Shown here: one piece after another, positions 52,301 to 64,000 of the stretch
How positions within the stretch are numbered: the first letter of the stretch is position 1
Layout: every line of letters begins with the position of its first letter
From: Sipunculus nudus
Taxonomy: Eukaryota > Annelida > Sipuncula > Golfingiida > Sipunculidae
NCBI GenBank assembly: GCA_026874595.1
Contig: CM049317.1
Coordinates: forward strand, 9,956,382-10,020,381
DNA length: 64,000 bases
Direction of reading: 5' to 3'
The notes under the pieces: model-generated
What the model saw: the letters and a program-made list of their open reading frames with translations, nothing else
Told to the model about the DNA's origin: nothing
Database searches by the model: none
Program-made: the position numbers and the translations under genes

Positions 52301-55300
52301 TTTCAGGGCCTCATTACCTTGTTATGAACAGCAATTTCGTCTCTTCCCCAAATCCTGGGTCTGCCAATGTAATTGTAAAGGAAGTGGAAGGTTTATGATA
52401 CTGATGAAGTGAAGTAGGAGCAGAACTGTTCTGCATCATTCAGACGAAACAGACTTCACCATTTACCTGTATCAGACCATTCACAGTTACCTCTCCTATT
52501 TGTTATAAAGCAAGTTGTGGCAGGATTGACAAAAGGACTCATGAGATATTGCTCAATTGGGCAGCTGCTTTACTGAACATCGACAGTTTACGTGATAGTC
52601 AGATTTCTGCCATTTGACTGGTATGTGGACACAAGACATGTCATCCAATTAGCATATTATGTAAAATGTTATGTATTCACACAAAAAAATCTTACCTTTA
52701 TTATATTTTTAAAAGTTCAAAATCATACAGTGATAAAATAAAACTAAAAAACCCTAAAAAATACTGAAAAATTCAGATAAAACTTTTATTTAAAATAACA
52801 TATAACTTTAATGGAACGTTCATTATCTTTAAGTACTATTCAGTAATTATAAAAAAACCTGGAGTCATGACCTGCAAGGGTCATGATTATTAATCCAGCT
52901 GCTCATGCAGAAGGAAGGTTTACTGACCAGGTCACAAAATAGCCCCAGCAGGTGTAACTTGACCTGATCCTGCCCTGCTCAGGTGAAGCCCAGAGGTTCA
53001 TTTAAACAACCAGACAGTATTTATTCAGGGAGTCCAAACCCAGCCCCCTTCCTGACCCCCTCAGGGCCAGGTTTATATTCTGGATTCCTGATCATAGACC
53101 AAATTAAACACTTGTTTTATGCATCAAAGCCCATGAACTATAATATTCTCTAGAACTCTAGAACCAAATTCTTCCACTAGATAACATGACTAATGGTAGG
53201 TCCTACATCACAGACATACAGATTCAATGGGCCCTGCTTTGTGCAACCACCCCCTATGTGCCAAAGGAAAATGGTCAGTAATTGCAGGTGGTCGTTTAAG
53301 TTTTAACTGACGGCCATCAAAATTGGGAACCATTTACACCACCTTAGTATAATGAGTCAGAAATCTGAGCGATAATCTTGAGTATAGATTTATCAAATTT
53401 CCAAGTACATCTGTGTTATTTTTCTTTTATGCTAAATTAAAATTTTAAATAAATATTGCTGTTTTCATAAAAAAGTGTTATTCACCAACATGTTTTGGTG
53501 GAAATATGCATGGTGATTCAGATATGCAAGTATATAAAGTTTATGTTTAACTTTGAAGCAAAAAATGCTTTGGTACTGACTTCATTACTTTCTTCAAGTT
53601 CTGATGTACATATAACATGAATACAGAAACCCTGATGTGAAAATTCAAATGCTCATCTGAGATATTTAGTTTTGTATGAAAATCTACATTTGACCAAATT
53701 TTCATAAAATTATTTACATATTTTGTATTCATTTAGACCACTGTGGTAGAAAGAAGAAATATTTTACACAGCTTTTCCATGCATCAAGACCTGTTATTCC
53801 TTAAATCCCTGTTCTGGTAGTAAAAAAATTCACTGGGTGTCAGCACCTGTAGCATATATACTTCATTACAGAGAGATATACAAACTGTAAATTAGCTGCT
53901 ATCTGTATCACAATGAAGATCAGCTCAAAATGTTTTGTGTGCCATCCCTTCTATGCTTTAAGATCCTTGCTTCAGAAATTTCTTTTGGAATCCCATTCAC
54001 AAACGTCATGCAGATAAACACTAAAACAGGCAGTCAAACAGCCAGGCTGAAAGAAGCGAGTTTGTAATGATATATGTGACTGAAATGTACATCTGCCTAA
54101 TAAATGCTGTTAGTGGAGGTATTTACTCTTATGAGCCCAAGACATTGCCAGGATATACAGTGCCCTGAAATGTCTAAAGAGCTATAATTGAATAAACCTT
54201 ACTCCTGTTTTCCTGGGGTGAGTAATATAGTGATGATTCATGGTGGTAATATGCATATTGGCAAGGATACATGATATTAACATGCAAATCGGCTCACAAA
54301 CACTGATCATTGCATGATAATCATCCGTTTTACTGGGATTGTTTCTGTGTGCTGATGTAAAGGCCTAAACAAGTTGATCAAAGGACCAGCACTTGGTGCT
54401 GTGAATTATATACGAGTGGCAGAATAAAACACTTGTTATGACATACAAACTAATTTGGTTCCCCCAGAGGGGAATAAGTGCTGTGTGCTGCAGATTAATC
54501 CAAATGTTGAACTACACCCAATGCAAATGCAAAGCCCAAAATAAAATTTAATTCTTGTAAAGTTCAAAAATGTGTAATTAACTCATGAAATTTTGTTATA
54601 GGATATAACCAGTTAAATATGTAGTCAATATTAATTTGAACATGCATGCATCTGAGTTCCTTTAATTCCTCCTGAAAATTCATATAGGCCACCTCTGGTT
54701 CTCTCCAGGCATGGGATGCTCGCATGAATATATTTTTTATCTGTAATTCAGAGCTGTTATGGCTGTCATTTGCATTTAAGGTAATTCATAATGGGAATTG
54801 GGATGGTAGGATCTTGTTAATTTTTATAAATAGAAAAAATGTGATATGTGCAGTCTGAACCGTAAACTGATATTTTACTAACAATGCTCTGCTCACATTT
54901 AAAAGCCTGTTCTATGTTACTTAAGACTTGATTTTAATTAGGGTCTCCTGAAGTGTAAATTTAACGATTTCTTGGAGTAATTAAAAAAGTGCCCACACAT
55001 GTTATAATGGTATATAAACAAAATGATTAGCTGTCCATTTGGTCATTACTTATTGATAACTTTTCTTTCTGGTTAATGATTTTAGCAGTTTACAAACAAT
55101 GGCAGCAGCAATGGGTCCAGTACAATAATTTGTGGTCAGCTGATTGCATTTCCACAGGTTAATGAGTTCATAAAATATATGTAATTTTGAACTAAATGAC
55201 TTAATAGTGATCTAAGTTGTAGATCATAACAAAGTTATTACTTTGACAAACTGTAGTGTGTCATCATTAAAAATGTAGGCCAGCTAATTTATTGATAAGC

Positions 55301-56145
55301 ATTCTGTCCTCATTGGAACATCATTATCTACTGTTGGCTGCCTCCAGACCCTGATTAATATTTATGATGTTAGTGACCTTAACCAGGAACTTGTTAAGGA
55401 TCATGAATATTTATAACATCCATGATCTTAAATACCTGTAACTAACCAGACTATATGATACAACCTTGAGTTGATAATTGACTTAGCTACATAATTATGC
55501 AGAGATGCAGGTTAGATTGTTGATTAATAGCTACTGTTTTCTTGCAGATTTAGAGTACTCTGTATACCAATCAGTTGATAATATTTAACGTCTGTGGTGT
55601 ATATTCAAAATGACTGTTGTTAGATGTGTATTGCAATCAGTTTAGCTTATGAATTGTTCAGTTTTTTCCAGCTCAAACTAGATATATATCAAATAAATAC
55701 TGTACAAAAAATGTTGTTGAGCATTTCAGTTTACATAGGAAATTTTTGGGAAATAAAAATATTGTTTATTGTCAATGTGGTACTTGGTGGAGATAATAGT
55801 GAACTACTATTAGATCTGTAAAATAGATCACTTCTGAAGAGCTGAGTGATCTTCATTTTGTGTAGACCTGTAATTCGAAGGAACAGTTTGCGCATTCCAG
55901 CCTCAAAAGATACCAGGTATTCAGGTTATTTTAAGTCATATTTGCATCTCTAAAGTATATATGCCATATACTAAGATTTAGTATTCAATAAGATTGCTAA
56001 ATTTAATAATTAGCACTGTAGACTATAATCAAACATGACATAACATGAATTTTTCATCATTTTCAGATATCATTATATGGATTGGAGATATTAAGTCTGC
56101 TTGTCAACCGGTTTGGGGATGGATTTAGAACACATGTTCCATCAG
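46181..56145 (+). CDS. CLASP (cytoplasmic linker-associated protein), 5' part only
   Basis: CLASPs are microtubule-stabilising proteins with TOG domains that act at plus ends, the cell cortex and kinetochores. Two in-frame coding exons (46181-46357 and 56067-56145) give the first 85 residues, the start of the N-terminal TOG1 domain. The sequence DKFIDGLASWVSSSNYK, continuing ISLYGLEILSLLVNRFGD, lines up with the vertebrate CLASP pattern DGLA.SWVNSSNYKV...DILSALV. The start codon context ACAATGG is strong. The intron between the exons is 9.7 kb. Later exons (next expected motif LPSLIDRLGD) are not in the window. It is divergent from PA2G4. Confidence 0.88.
46350..46481 (+). repeat. Small tandem-like copies of the CLASP exon donor region
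   Basis: GTTAGTATCGTGAGTCACCA at 46358 recurs exactly at 46459 (the identity extends to ATGT). Two looser copies lie between (GTAAGATTAGTATCAGAGTC near 46388 and GTAAGGTTTGTATC near 46425). It looks like an early or decayed stage of the kind of array seen at the other two genes. Confidence 0.7.
46503..46665. other. Less AT-rich block of unknown origin
   Basis: On - it reads open as ...NVERITLLRLKWQLGLYAPQ and on through GAEKSYKNEQARKTRKAKSD. It may be a retroelement coding scrap at the edge of a Helentron-like copy. Family not recognised. Confidence 0.3.
46666..47593 (+). mobile_element. Helentron-like element 6, 5' truncated
   Basis: The 3' end matches element 1: GTCTGGGGATACTATGG, a decayed hairpin GGTACCTGCAGTGCC, then AAGAAATATCTAG (47593). 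The core has units related to element 3 (TTCCGGGATGATAATTCCAG twice) and two units with GGTGGCACTACCTACC/TGGCACCACCTACC. A G run lies at 47504-47522. No 5' hairpin was found. It lies in CLASP intron 1. Confidence 0.6.
47594..49040. other. CLASP intron 1; nothing recognised
   Basis: AT-rich; T runs near 48852. No exon or repeat boundary was seen. Confidence 0.4.
49041..49162 (+). repeat. 63-bp direct duplication
   Basis: TAGAATATTAATTATTTA at 49041 and 49104, each followed by near-identical GTGAACTGTATTTAA and TGACTGTGCCT. Two copies only. Confidence 0.8.
50050..51084 (-). mobile_element. Helentron-like copy with 86-92-bp tandem core
   Basis: Related to element 4. It contains about eight units of GCCCTGAAAATTTCATGATA...GTTGTGAACAAACACACACA between about 50345 and 51045. 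Each unit includes a CA-rich microsatellite of varying length. The 5' edge (read on -) is GTCTCCGCCAGGAGAATATG with a small hairpin; the 3' CTAG end was not found. The repeated short open frames on - are a by-product of the units. Confidence 0.65.
51085..52179. other. CLASP intron 1; nothing recognised
   Basis: AT-rich sequence without features I can support. Confidence 0.4.
52180..52371. repeat. GGATCC-type repeat relative
   Basis: Starts GGGGCAGCACCAGAGGGG and includes the palindromic GGTTAAGGGGTTTAACCCC. Ends AAATCCTGGGTCTGCC, echoing the right end of the repeat at 1117-1303. Confidence 0.45.
52372..56066. other. CLASP intron 1, distal part; nothing recognised
   Basis: About 3.7 kb of AT-rich sequence. 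No exon with frame, splice sites and family match was found. Confidence 0.4.
56067..56145 (+). CDS. CLASP second coding exon
   Basis: 79 bp, acceptor ATCATTTTCAG, donor GTAAGAC. Encodes ISLYGLEILSLLVNRFGDGF then RTHVPS; ends phase 1. TOG1 helix repeat. Confidence 0.85.
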
Positions 56146-59100
56146 GTAAGACTAATATTCAGTAGAACCTATACTGATGGACACTTGTCTGCAAAGGACA
56201 CCTCTTCATTGTAGTCACATACACGTGGCTGTTATATTGTCGTTTTAGGCACATGTCTGTTATGGAATACCCCTTGGGTTCAGCGTTAACCGATTTCAGA
56301 ATCATAGGTGATCCTGTTCTGAAGCTCAGCCTCTGTTTCAAATTTAGTTTTGCCTCCTCCTCTTTCTGTACACAAATTTCTTGTGATTATTTACTTTGGA
56401 TTTGTGGCTATAGAATTTGATATTTGGTAATTTTGATTGATTGAATAGAGCTTTTTGCCGGAAGCTAACACCTTATTTGTGGTAATAAGCAGCGAGTCCA
56501 AATTTTTTTATTGTGAAAGTTTAAATCGAAACATAATATCAGCTGTCAGTATTTTGGTTACAGGTTTGGTACAAATCTGTAATGTTGGTAAGTCACATGA
56601 TAACACTGCTTGTGTTTCCAACATGCGGAATAATCTGATTTTGATACGCCAGAACCACAAAGTCTGCAAAAATTCAGTATAATTTCCTTGCATTAACTTT
56701 GGTGTGATTAGTTTGGGGAAGCTTCATGCAGCTGAAAAAGAATTTATGACAATTTGCTGGTTTGTATGAAGACATGTCTGACAGTGAAGCTTTCATACAA
56801 AAAACCTGTGTTGTTTTATTTGCATTGCAGTACAATCAAATTATTAGATGTTAAATACAAGTATGATGTTACTGTAGTTCATGTTGCTGGCAACAGACCC
56901 TGACACCCTGATGCACCTGCTTAAATCCCACATACATGACTGACTGGTCACGTCTCTCCAGAGGTGGAAGTCCACAGTTTGTCAGTTACCTAGGGCTTCT
57001 GAATTTACCATGGAACCAGTCATGTATATAGAAGTGGTCATTTATTATCCCTGGTCATTCATTATCCGTTCCAAATACATGGCTTACTGGTTTGTATCAA
57101 CAGTGGTGAAAACCAACATTTTTCCAGTCGCCCAGTGCTACATAATTGAATGCTGCCTTATTAGTACAGTGAGATCAATATTTTTTAGTCAGAGTGACCT
57201 CCTGAAACTTTCATAAATAATCCTAAATAGGTAACTGGTCATTCATGTCTGGCTAACTAGAGATAGAAATTCTCAGTTTGTGGTAGTCTGCTAAATTGAC
57301 AGTCACCACTTTAGTTCATTATAATTGAAATAATCATAATCTCAATCATTGACTAACATATCATTATATCAATCTTTTTGTCACATGGATAAAGAGGTGC
57401 ACGTAATCAGTGCCCAATCAGTTTTAAATATGTCCACAGCTTTATATAAATAGCAGAGCAAGATTTTTTAATTTATTTCATATCTCTCTTATCAGATTCA
57501 TTCAAATCCATAAAATAACCAAAGCCTGTTACTGTAGATATTGTTTGTAATTGAAAATATGAAATAGTCGTCTTCCAATAAAGTCACAGATTAATACCAC
57601 TGCTAACAACATATTGATCACTTCCAGATGGGGGCAAGTAAATAGTTGCCCGTGTGGCTAGTCTAGTTATGTAGTCAGTGTTTATCCCTGCCAGGTGAGC
57701 CTGCAGTCATACTGGCAGATCAATAGATTAATCAAGCTGTCAGGTGCAGGCCGGCACCTGATCACACAGGTCTGGGTCCCGGCTACAACCATGTGGTCAG
57801 CCGACCAGTAAACTGTTCCCTCCTCAGACGGAACCACATCTGTCTTCATTTCCCACACCTTTGGATAATTTTTACAGTGAACTTGCCTTGATCTCTGACA
57901 CTTGCTGCTAATTTCATGCCAGTTTCGTAGAAAGTCCAAGCTCTTGAATTTTATTCAGATCTGTCTGAAATCCATCCAATGTCCCAAATATTTTTTGGAT
58001 AAAATTTTATTATTGTATTACTTTGTTGGACATTGTGATCAGACAAAGATCATCGTTTCACCTGTTGGTCACCTGTTTGTCTCAGTCTGTCAGTCAGACT
58101 CATTGTCTCTTTTTCTGTCACTTTGTCAGTGATCACACTCAGTCACTGTCTTTGTCTTTCTGCATATCTTTGTGTTCTCTCTGCGGTCTTTTTTATGTTT
58201 TCTTAATTGGGATTTTATTTGAGGAAAAGACCTAAAGTTATGATGAATTGATTTCGTTAAATTATGTTGAAGGATGGTCATTCAGGTTGTACAGCTTGAT
58301 TAAAAATTCTGGTTAATCCAGATGAGGAATGCAGAATCATATTAGAACTTTGCCATCTTATGAAGAACTTGGTACTCCCTCCTATTTTCTGTCTATTTTC
58401 TGTTGTCAAAAGATCTTTGTATTTAAGCAAAGAAGGGTTAATTTGAAAGTTAAAAATATGGAATTAAAATTTTTGGTATTACTGTTAGCAGAGGTATGTG
58501 CTGTCTGAGTGCTGCCCAGTGGTTTGTAAGTCTGCTTTGTGTATTCACATCAATACATTTTGTCTAACAGGAGATTCTTTTAATATAACATGGATTGTAG
58601 TGATACTGTTATAATCCTTTATCTTACTCAAACAGTTGGACATTTACTTTCCCTCTGGTCTCTGTTGAGAAGTAGAGATAACATTGTTTAGTAGTTCTTA
58701 CATTTACTGCTTTTTTAGCTGATTTTGGATATTCTATACAATGACTGGCTTCCCCGTGGTTATATGGACTTTTCTTTTGATAACCAAGTATTTGCATCCC
58801 ATTGTCATTGCAGACTTAGAATATATGATTACTAAGATACCAAGTAGCCAGCCAAGGAGATAAAAATCATATATCATGTTACAAATTAATTAAAGTACTC
58901 TTCTATAAATACATTTTACTACTACTCCTTATAGTCGGTCATTTTTGAGATCAGATGAGACCAGAAATTGGTGAAAATTAATGAACAGTGAAAAGTATTT
59001 AATTTAATTAGTTTGTAATATTCATTGGATTTAGTCCAACATGTTCATGCTTCAAACATGTTCATAAGGAATGATGTAGGGTCAGTGTGTCTAAGGCCTT

Positions 59101-59185
59101 ACACTGCAAGAAATCTTTTTATTCATAGCATTATAATTAAGATATATGCAAAAAATTGCATTTAGACAACAACTTCAAAGATGTC
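56146..59185. other. CLASP intron 2, first part
   Basis: 56159-56340 opens with CAGTAGAACCTATACTGATG, like a MITE end, but no matching right end was found. A less AT-rich block at 57610-57900 includes a hairpin CAGGTGC...GCACCTG near 57741. No exon. Confidence 0.35.
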
Positions 59186-59356
59186 CAGTAAAGCCTCGAA
59201 ATTGCGACCACTATCAAGACCTCGATAAAATGGTCACATTTTTGAGGTGGTTGTTTAAGCTTCTTTTAAGAGCAAAAAAAACCAGGATTGTGGTCAAGTG
59301 GTCATAATATTGAGGTGCTCACTAAACTGAGTTGGTCATTAGGCAAGGTTTTACTG
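59186..59356. mobile_element. 171-bp MITE with CAGTAAA ends
   Basis: Left end CAGTAAAGCCT, right end AGGTTTTACTG (inverted, one mismatch). The interior has TGGTCACATTTTTGAGGTGG and GGTCAAGTGGTCAT. Same family as 60447-60632. No clear target duplication. Confidence 0.65.
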
Positions 59357-60446
59357 AACCAATTTGAAATTCTAAAAGTGAGCTTGTTCAAAAGATTCCT
59401 ACCAGAAATGTGTAAATTTATCCAAGCCATGGGGAGTGAGAGGCAGGAGTGAACAATAACTAAAGTTGATGCTACATATTGATTACTTCTAAAATATAGT
59501 CCTTTGATGATACTGCATATTTGTTCACAGCTCTACTCTGACTTTCTGAACTAAATATAGCAAACTCTTGCTTGGGGCAGTCATCCGTTGTAATTATCAT
59601 GTTTACAGTGATGGATGATATTTATTAGCTTTGGCATCCTAGTTTCATTGAGACTACTTGTTTCCTGGTGCCCCAGTTCATCAGTCGCTGACACTTCATC
59701 TAAACCACATCATTAGTCAGAACAGTGGTATTGTCCAGTTGCAGTTTGTTTCCTAATGTTTTCTGTTTCTTCATAGATATTGATTTAACATAATTATCCT
59801 CTATGTTATCCTGGATTATCTTAACTCAGTTGATGCATCCATTTTGTTCACTGCCATCTTCACCTCATCTGTAGTGAGCACTACTGCATGTGGACAATAA
59901 GATAGCAGGGTAATGATCCTGTACTTGGAAAATCATATCAAGTTGTCATATTGACAATCTGACCTGTATTCAATGTTTGCAAACTTCCTTTGGGGCAGTG
60001 AATTTATTTAAATATGATTATTCTACTTCTGTAAAAACCTATTAATGAGACAGCCTCCAATGTTATTAACTTACAAATTGTCCATGAAGGACACTCAGTC
60101 ATTTTAACCTTTATATAATATATGAGTGTACCACGTTCCTGTCATGCTAATAATGATGACAGATAGCTGTGAGGTCCTTATCAGTAATATCATAAATAAA
60201 CTATTCTGTGACCAACAATTGTTTTAAAATGTATTGATGTTTTAACAGCATGCCCAGGTATGGAAGGGAATATAAGTTTTAAAACCGGTTTTCACATATT
60301 ATTTCTGTTAACTGATGTGATATTTGACTTACCGTGCATACATATTAATAGGCTGTATAGGTAATTCCTGTCTAGACACGCTATTTTAATGCCTCTGTAA
60401 TGGATGTTTGAGCTTGTTTATCTACAGTCTGTCAGTAAACATGGTA

Positions 60447-60632
60447 CAGTAAAATATTGAAATTACAACCAACAATGGGAGCTCGATAAAGTGGTCACAT
60501 TTTCGAGGTCGTAGTCTTAAGTCTATTTTTTGGTCTCATATAGAGAACAAAAAGGAATTGGGACTGTTAATAGGTATTCGCTATATTGAAGAGATGGTTA
60601 AATTGGGGTGGTTGTAAGGTGAGGTTTAACTG
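60447..60632. mobile_element. 186-bp MITE, second copy
   Basis: Left end CAGTAAAATATTG, right end GAGGTTTAACTG. Shares CTCGATAAAGTGGTCACATT with the copy at 59186-59356 (CTCGATAAAATGGTCACATT). More decayed. Confidence 0.6.
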
Positions 60633-61007
60633 CGCATGCAACATAATTGACAAACAGTAAAAACGTATAAGCTAAAGTGGTTAGTTGGATATGTGTGGAG
60701 GTTAAAAAGGTCACTGGGTGCAAAATGCTGTTTGCAAAACTCGGGTTTGTCTGACATGATGCCAGATATCTGTGCTCAATGTGTTCGGATCATTTAGGCA
60801 CATACCCCACGCATTATAAACATATGGATATAAACAAAACAAACAACCTGTGTGTGGTGGGATTGGCTTTTACCACCATATTCTTGTAAATGGTTCGAGG
60901 GATTATAGTCAGTTATTAGATGTCAAATATCAGAATAGGCCTCTTTAAAACCAGGCATAGCAATGCAACAAGGGCTGATCAGTGTGGTTCTTGAGGACAG
61001 TCCCTAG

Positions 61008-61075
61008 TGCTAGGACACAGCCAAGTGGCTAAGGTTTGATTATGGAATGGAAGGTCATGGGTTCAACCCTGCCAG
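61008..61075 (+). repeat. tRNA-like SINE head or tRNA pseudogene
   Basis: AGCCAAGTGGCTAAGG (61019-61034) fits an A box, and GGTTCAACCC (61060-61069) is a good B box. Spacing is about 32 bases between boxes. There is no sound acceptor stem, so it is not an intact tRNA gene. CLASP intron 2. Confidence 0.5.
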
Positions 61076-62189
61076 TCCCTCAAAGGCAAAATGGAGTAAT
61101 CTAGATAGAGCCTTAGAGATCCACCATAATTTCCTACTGACAGATTATGACCTGGATTATTCATAGACTTGTGCATGTATATTAAAATCATGAAATTCAG
61201 AAGGTTAAAATAATAATATCACTATTGGTATGGTTACCCTCCTCCCCCCTCAACAACACTGCCAACAGGCTGTGGATCTCTCCTTTCAAAACAAAAACAA
61301 AAATGCTTCATTTTCATCCACGTCATTAAACAACAATTTTCAACAGTGTGAGGAATAGACAGTGTACTGTTTGCCTTGCACACAGCGCTTGAGTTTTGTT
61401 CTTAATAAGCTATTTACGGTTGATAGGAAGATTGCACATGCATGCGAGATCACTGTACTACCAGACTTATGTGAAGACTAAGCCTGTAAACATATTTGTG
61501 GGAGTGTGAGGCATGGGTCATTACGGGCAGTATAGCCCCAAGTCAACAAGACTACATGATCCCGACGGAGAAACGTTCACACAAGACATGGTGATCCAAT
61601 AGTGTTATGTGTGGAGAGAAGTGCACAACACACAGTGTGGGTTAGCCTCCTAGCATGTGTCAATAGTGCGTTGAACAAATATAGATTTTTCTTTGATATT
61701 TATAAACTGTCTTGGTTCTGATGTCACTGTAAAGGTTAAGAGTCAAATATGTGGTACAGTCAGACACGTGGAATTTAGCTTAACTGCACTCAGATTTATC
61801 TGTATATAAAAACTAGAAAACTGGAGATACCAGTGGAAATATCGCATTAACAGTCTGTTTTTGAAAAAAAGGTCAAACTGATGTTCACACTAATAATTTC
61901 ATATTTCCTTCACTTTTGAGCTAATTTCCAACTTTATATTTACATGTATATAATATCCAGACTGTTATCTGATAGTCCATCATTTGAAACATGAAAGATT
62001 CTCAAGGAAAAACCTCTTAGAAATCATCCATTACAAAGCTGTCATTAGATGGTTTAATAATGTTACCATTATTTTATTTCATCTGCTTATTCTAAATTTG
62101 TTAAATAAACAGTTCAACCTCCAGGCCAAGGACCTAAAATAAAAAAAAAATTGGGATAAACTCAATCTCATAAGCAACATGAACAAGAT

Positions 62190-62605
62190 CAGGGTTCCTT
62201 CGGGTCCTTAAAAAGTACAAAGAAGTCTTCTTTTTATTTTGTATTTTAAGGCCTTGAAAAGGTCTTAAAAATGCCAGGAATCCTGATGTAGGTCTTGAAA
62301 AGGTCTTAAATTAGATTTTACCCATCCTGATATAATAAATGTGCACAGACAGTTTGGTGATCAAACATAAACTTGAGACAGTTTGGAGAAGATGCTGTGG
62401 TTACTTGTTGAAGAAAGATCTCCATAGATTCTCAGGACAGACTACCATGAGACCAGTCCCAACGTGTAGTGATCACCATTTGGGATCCTCAGTAGGGCCA
62501 TTAAGGAATTCTTTATATAAAAGGGTCTTAAAAGTTTCTGTTAGCTGGTCTAAAAAAGTTTGAAAAAGGTCTTAAAGTTGCTTTGCCAGAGGTACAGGAA
62601 CCCTG
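62190..62605. mobile_element. 416-bp hAT-like MITE
   Basis: Left end CAGGGTTCCT, right end AGGAACCCTG, perfect 10-bp inverted repeats. Flanking 8-mers AACAAGAT and AATATGAT match at six of eight places, in keeping with an 8-bp hAT target duplication. The interior repeats AGGTCTTAAA several times. No transposase. Confidence 0.75.
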
Positions 62606-63044
62606 AATATGATTAAATGAAAAGAAAAATATATATTGATTATACTTGGGACTCTTAAAAGTTGGACACAGGCTCTTCGGATACTCAAATGTCCCCTGAG
62701 ACCATTTTAATTAAAAAGACCATAAGACTATATACCAGGTACACAGGTGTAGGTATAGGTATTCAAACATATCCCTGTACCTAATATATATACCTGTAAG
62801 TATATCAATATATCCAATAACTGAGAGAAACCTTGACCTTGTCATGCCTGGATTTGATTGTACTTGGTATTAGTGTTCCTCACATGATCTTGAACTGAGC
62901 CTTTGGTAACTGTATCAACCTCAATAATAGCTTTTATTGCCATGAGTATTATGTATGTAATACCTTTACATAGCTCAATGAGTGAAGTAATGCAAGCTTA
63001 CAGAGGTCAGTATTGCATGACAAAGGCCTAAACATACACAGAGC

Positions 63045-63232
63045 AGGGATATACATTTACAATACCCAGTCGCCAAGGGGCACTGTTTATTATAAGTGAT
63101 CCAGAGTCAACCAGGGATGGAAGTTTACAGTTATCTAGTTGCTCAGGGGTACTGTTTACTGTAAGTGATGAAGGGGTGTACATTTACAGTTATCCAATCA
63201 CCCAGGGGTACTGTTTATTATTGGTTGCTCAC
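63045..63232 (+). repeat. Three-copy tandem repeat of about 60-69 bp
   Basis: Units start near 63045, 63113 and 63173 with GGGATATACATTTACA, GGGATGGAAGTTTACA and GGGGTGTACATTTACA. Each continues to a GGGGTACTGTTTA-type stretch and AAGTGAT. Confidence 0.75.
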
Positions 63233-64000
63233 AAAGGTTTATGTGCAGTCTGTCGGTTCTGTATTATGTCTGCCATTTACCTACATGCTGGGTCTTCTGT
63301 CATTAATACTAGTGATCATATAGATTTACATCATATGTACCACAGATGATCACTAGCTTACTTCCTCAATATATTAAAACTGAAAGTGTAAACATAATCA
63401 GATTGAAAGTATGTGTGTGCAGAATGATTTCACTGGTTATTCACTTGCATCTACCTATCCCTGTACTCCTGATATTCAGAAAATAATTAATGCAGTTATT
63501 TCATCTTTTAGCTTTTGCTGGTTAGCAGTGTCCCTTAAAAATAGTGCATTTATTTCAGCTGTTAATTATTACAATGGAGCCACATCCCTCCATCTGGTGT
63601 TGGTTGTCTGTCCATCGTTTGTCTATTAGCAGCTTATTTCAGCAATGGCTTGACATATTCCTGACTTCCAGTTCCTCAATTGAGGAAATTCTCATTATGG
63701 TAAGTATTGTCATTATATATACAAAATGTTAACAGGTGAGAAGTAGGTCCTTGGGCCCATGTTTTAAAGTTGGAATATTAGAATTTCAAAATTGATACAT
63801 GATCTTCTGTCTTATCATATATAATATCATGGAATAATTCTTTATTTTCCTGGTTTATAGTGTGAATAGTGCCGTTAATCACTGAATCAGAGTGTTTCCC
63901 CAGAGTATAGTGTGTTAGTGTTATGAAGTTAGCATCAAGTTAATTGCACTTGCCAGGAAAGGTGTGTCTTGTCTCTTTCCTTAATAAGGTCATTAAAGTT
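63233..64000. other. CLASP intron 2, end of window
   Basis: Nothing recognised. No exon matching the next CLASP segment (LPSLIDRLGD) was found. Confidence 0.45.

Noticed and set aside
61008-61075. Functional tRNA gene
   Set aside because: A and B boxes are visible, but no convincing acceptor stem or anticodon arm could be drawn.

Overview
The window is nuclear DNA from an animal, probably a bivalve mollusc or a close relative. The support is AT-rich sequence, three conserved animal genes split by GT-AG introns, a retroelement with a jockey-type zinc-knuckle ORF1, and many Helitron/Helentron-like elements that carry tandem cores. Those elements resemble the 'pearl' type known from bivalves. 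The species cannot be fixed from sequence alone. Coding exons make up under 3% of the window; most of the rest is introns and repeats.

There are three genes. (1) A non-muscle essential myosin light chain (MYL6/Mlc-c type) lies on the + strand. It has a candidate 21-nt microexon at 5411-5431 and firm exons at 14594-14734, 15472-15636, 18581-18658 and 23966-23994. Its first exon was not found. (2) A complete PA2G4/EBP1 orthologue lies on the - strand in eleven coding exons from 44212 down to 27697, encoding 396 residues. It is tail-to-tail with the light chain. (3) The 5' end of a CLASP gene lies on the + strand, with the start codon at 46181 and coding exons at 46181-46357 and 56067-56145. It is head-to-head with PA2G4 across a short CpG-containing region (about 44213-44430) that looks like a shared bidirectional promoter. 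The window ends inside the second CLASP intron.

The most striking feature is that all three genes have tandem repeats built from one of their own exon-intron boundaries. In the light chain, about 32 exact 62-bp units, each with a 3' splice site plus the first bases of the exon, run directly into the real exon at 18581. In PA2G4, about 25 units of 50 bp, each with the exon 8 end plus a strong GTAAGT donor, run directly out of the real exon 8 donor. In CLASP, the donor of the first coding exon has a second copy of its intron side 101 bp downstream. The real splice sites therefore sit beside long rows of decoys, and using a decoy would generally bring in an early stop codon.

Mobile elements include at least six Helentron-like copies with a 5' hairpin starting TATC/TATG, tandem cores and a 3' hairpin before a terminal CTAG. 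One sits inside a decayed LINE ORF1, and one starts 13 bp from a PA2G4 splice donor. There is also a 2.18-kb foldback element with arms of about 0.5 kb, MITEs, tRNA-derived SINE remnants and several minisatellites. No CRISPR array, rRNA gene or intact tRNA gene was seen.
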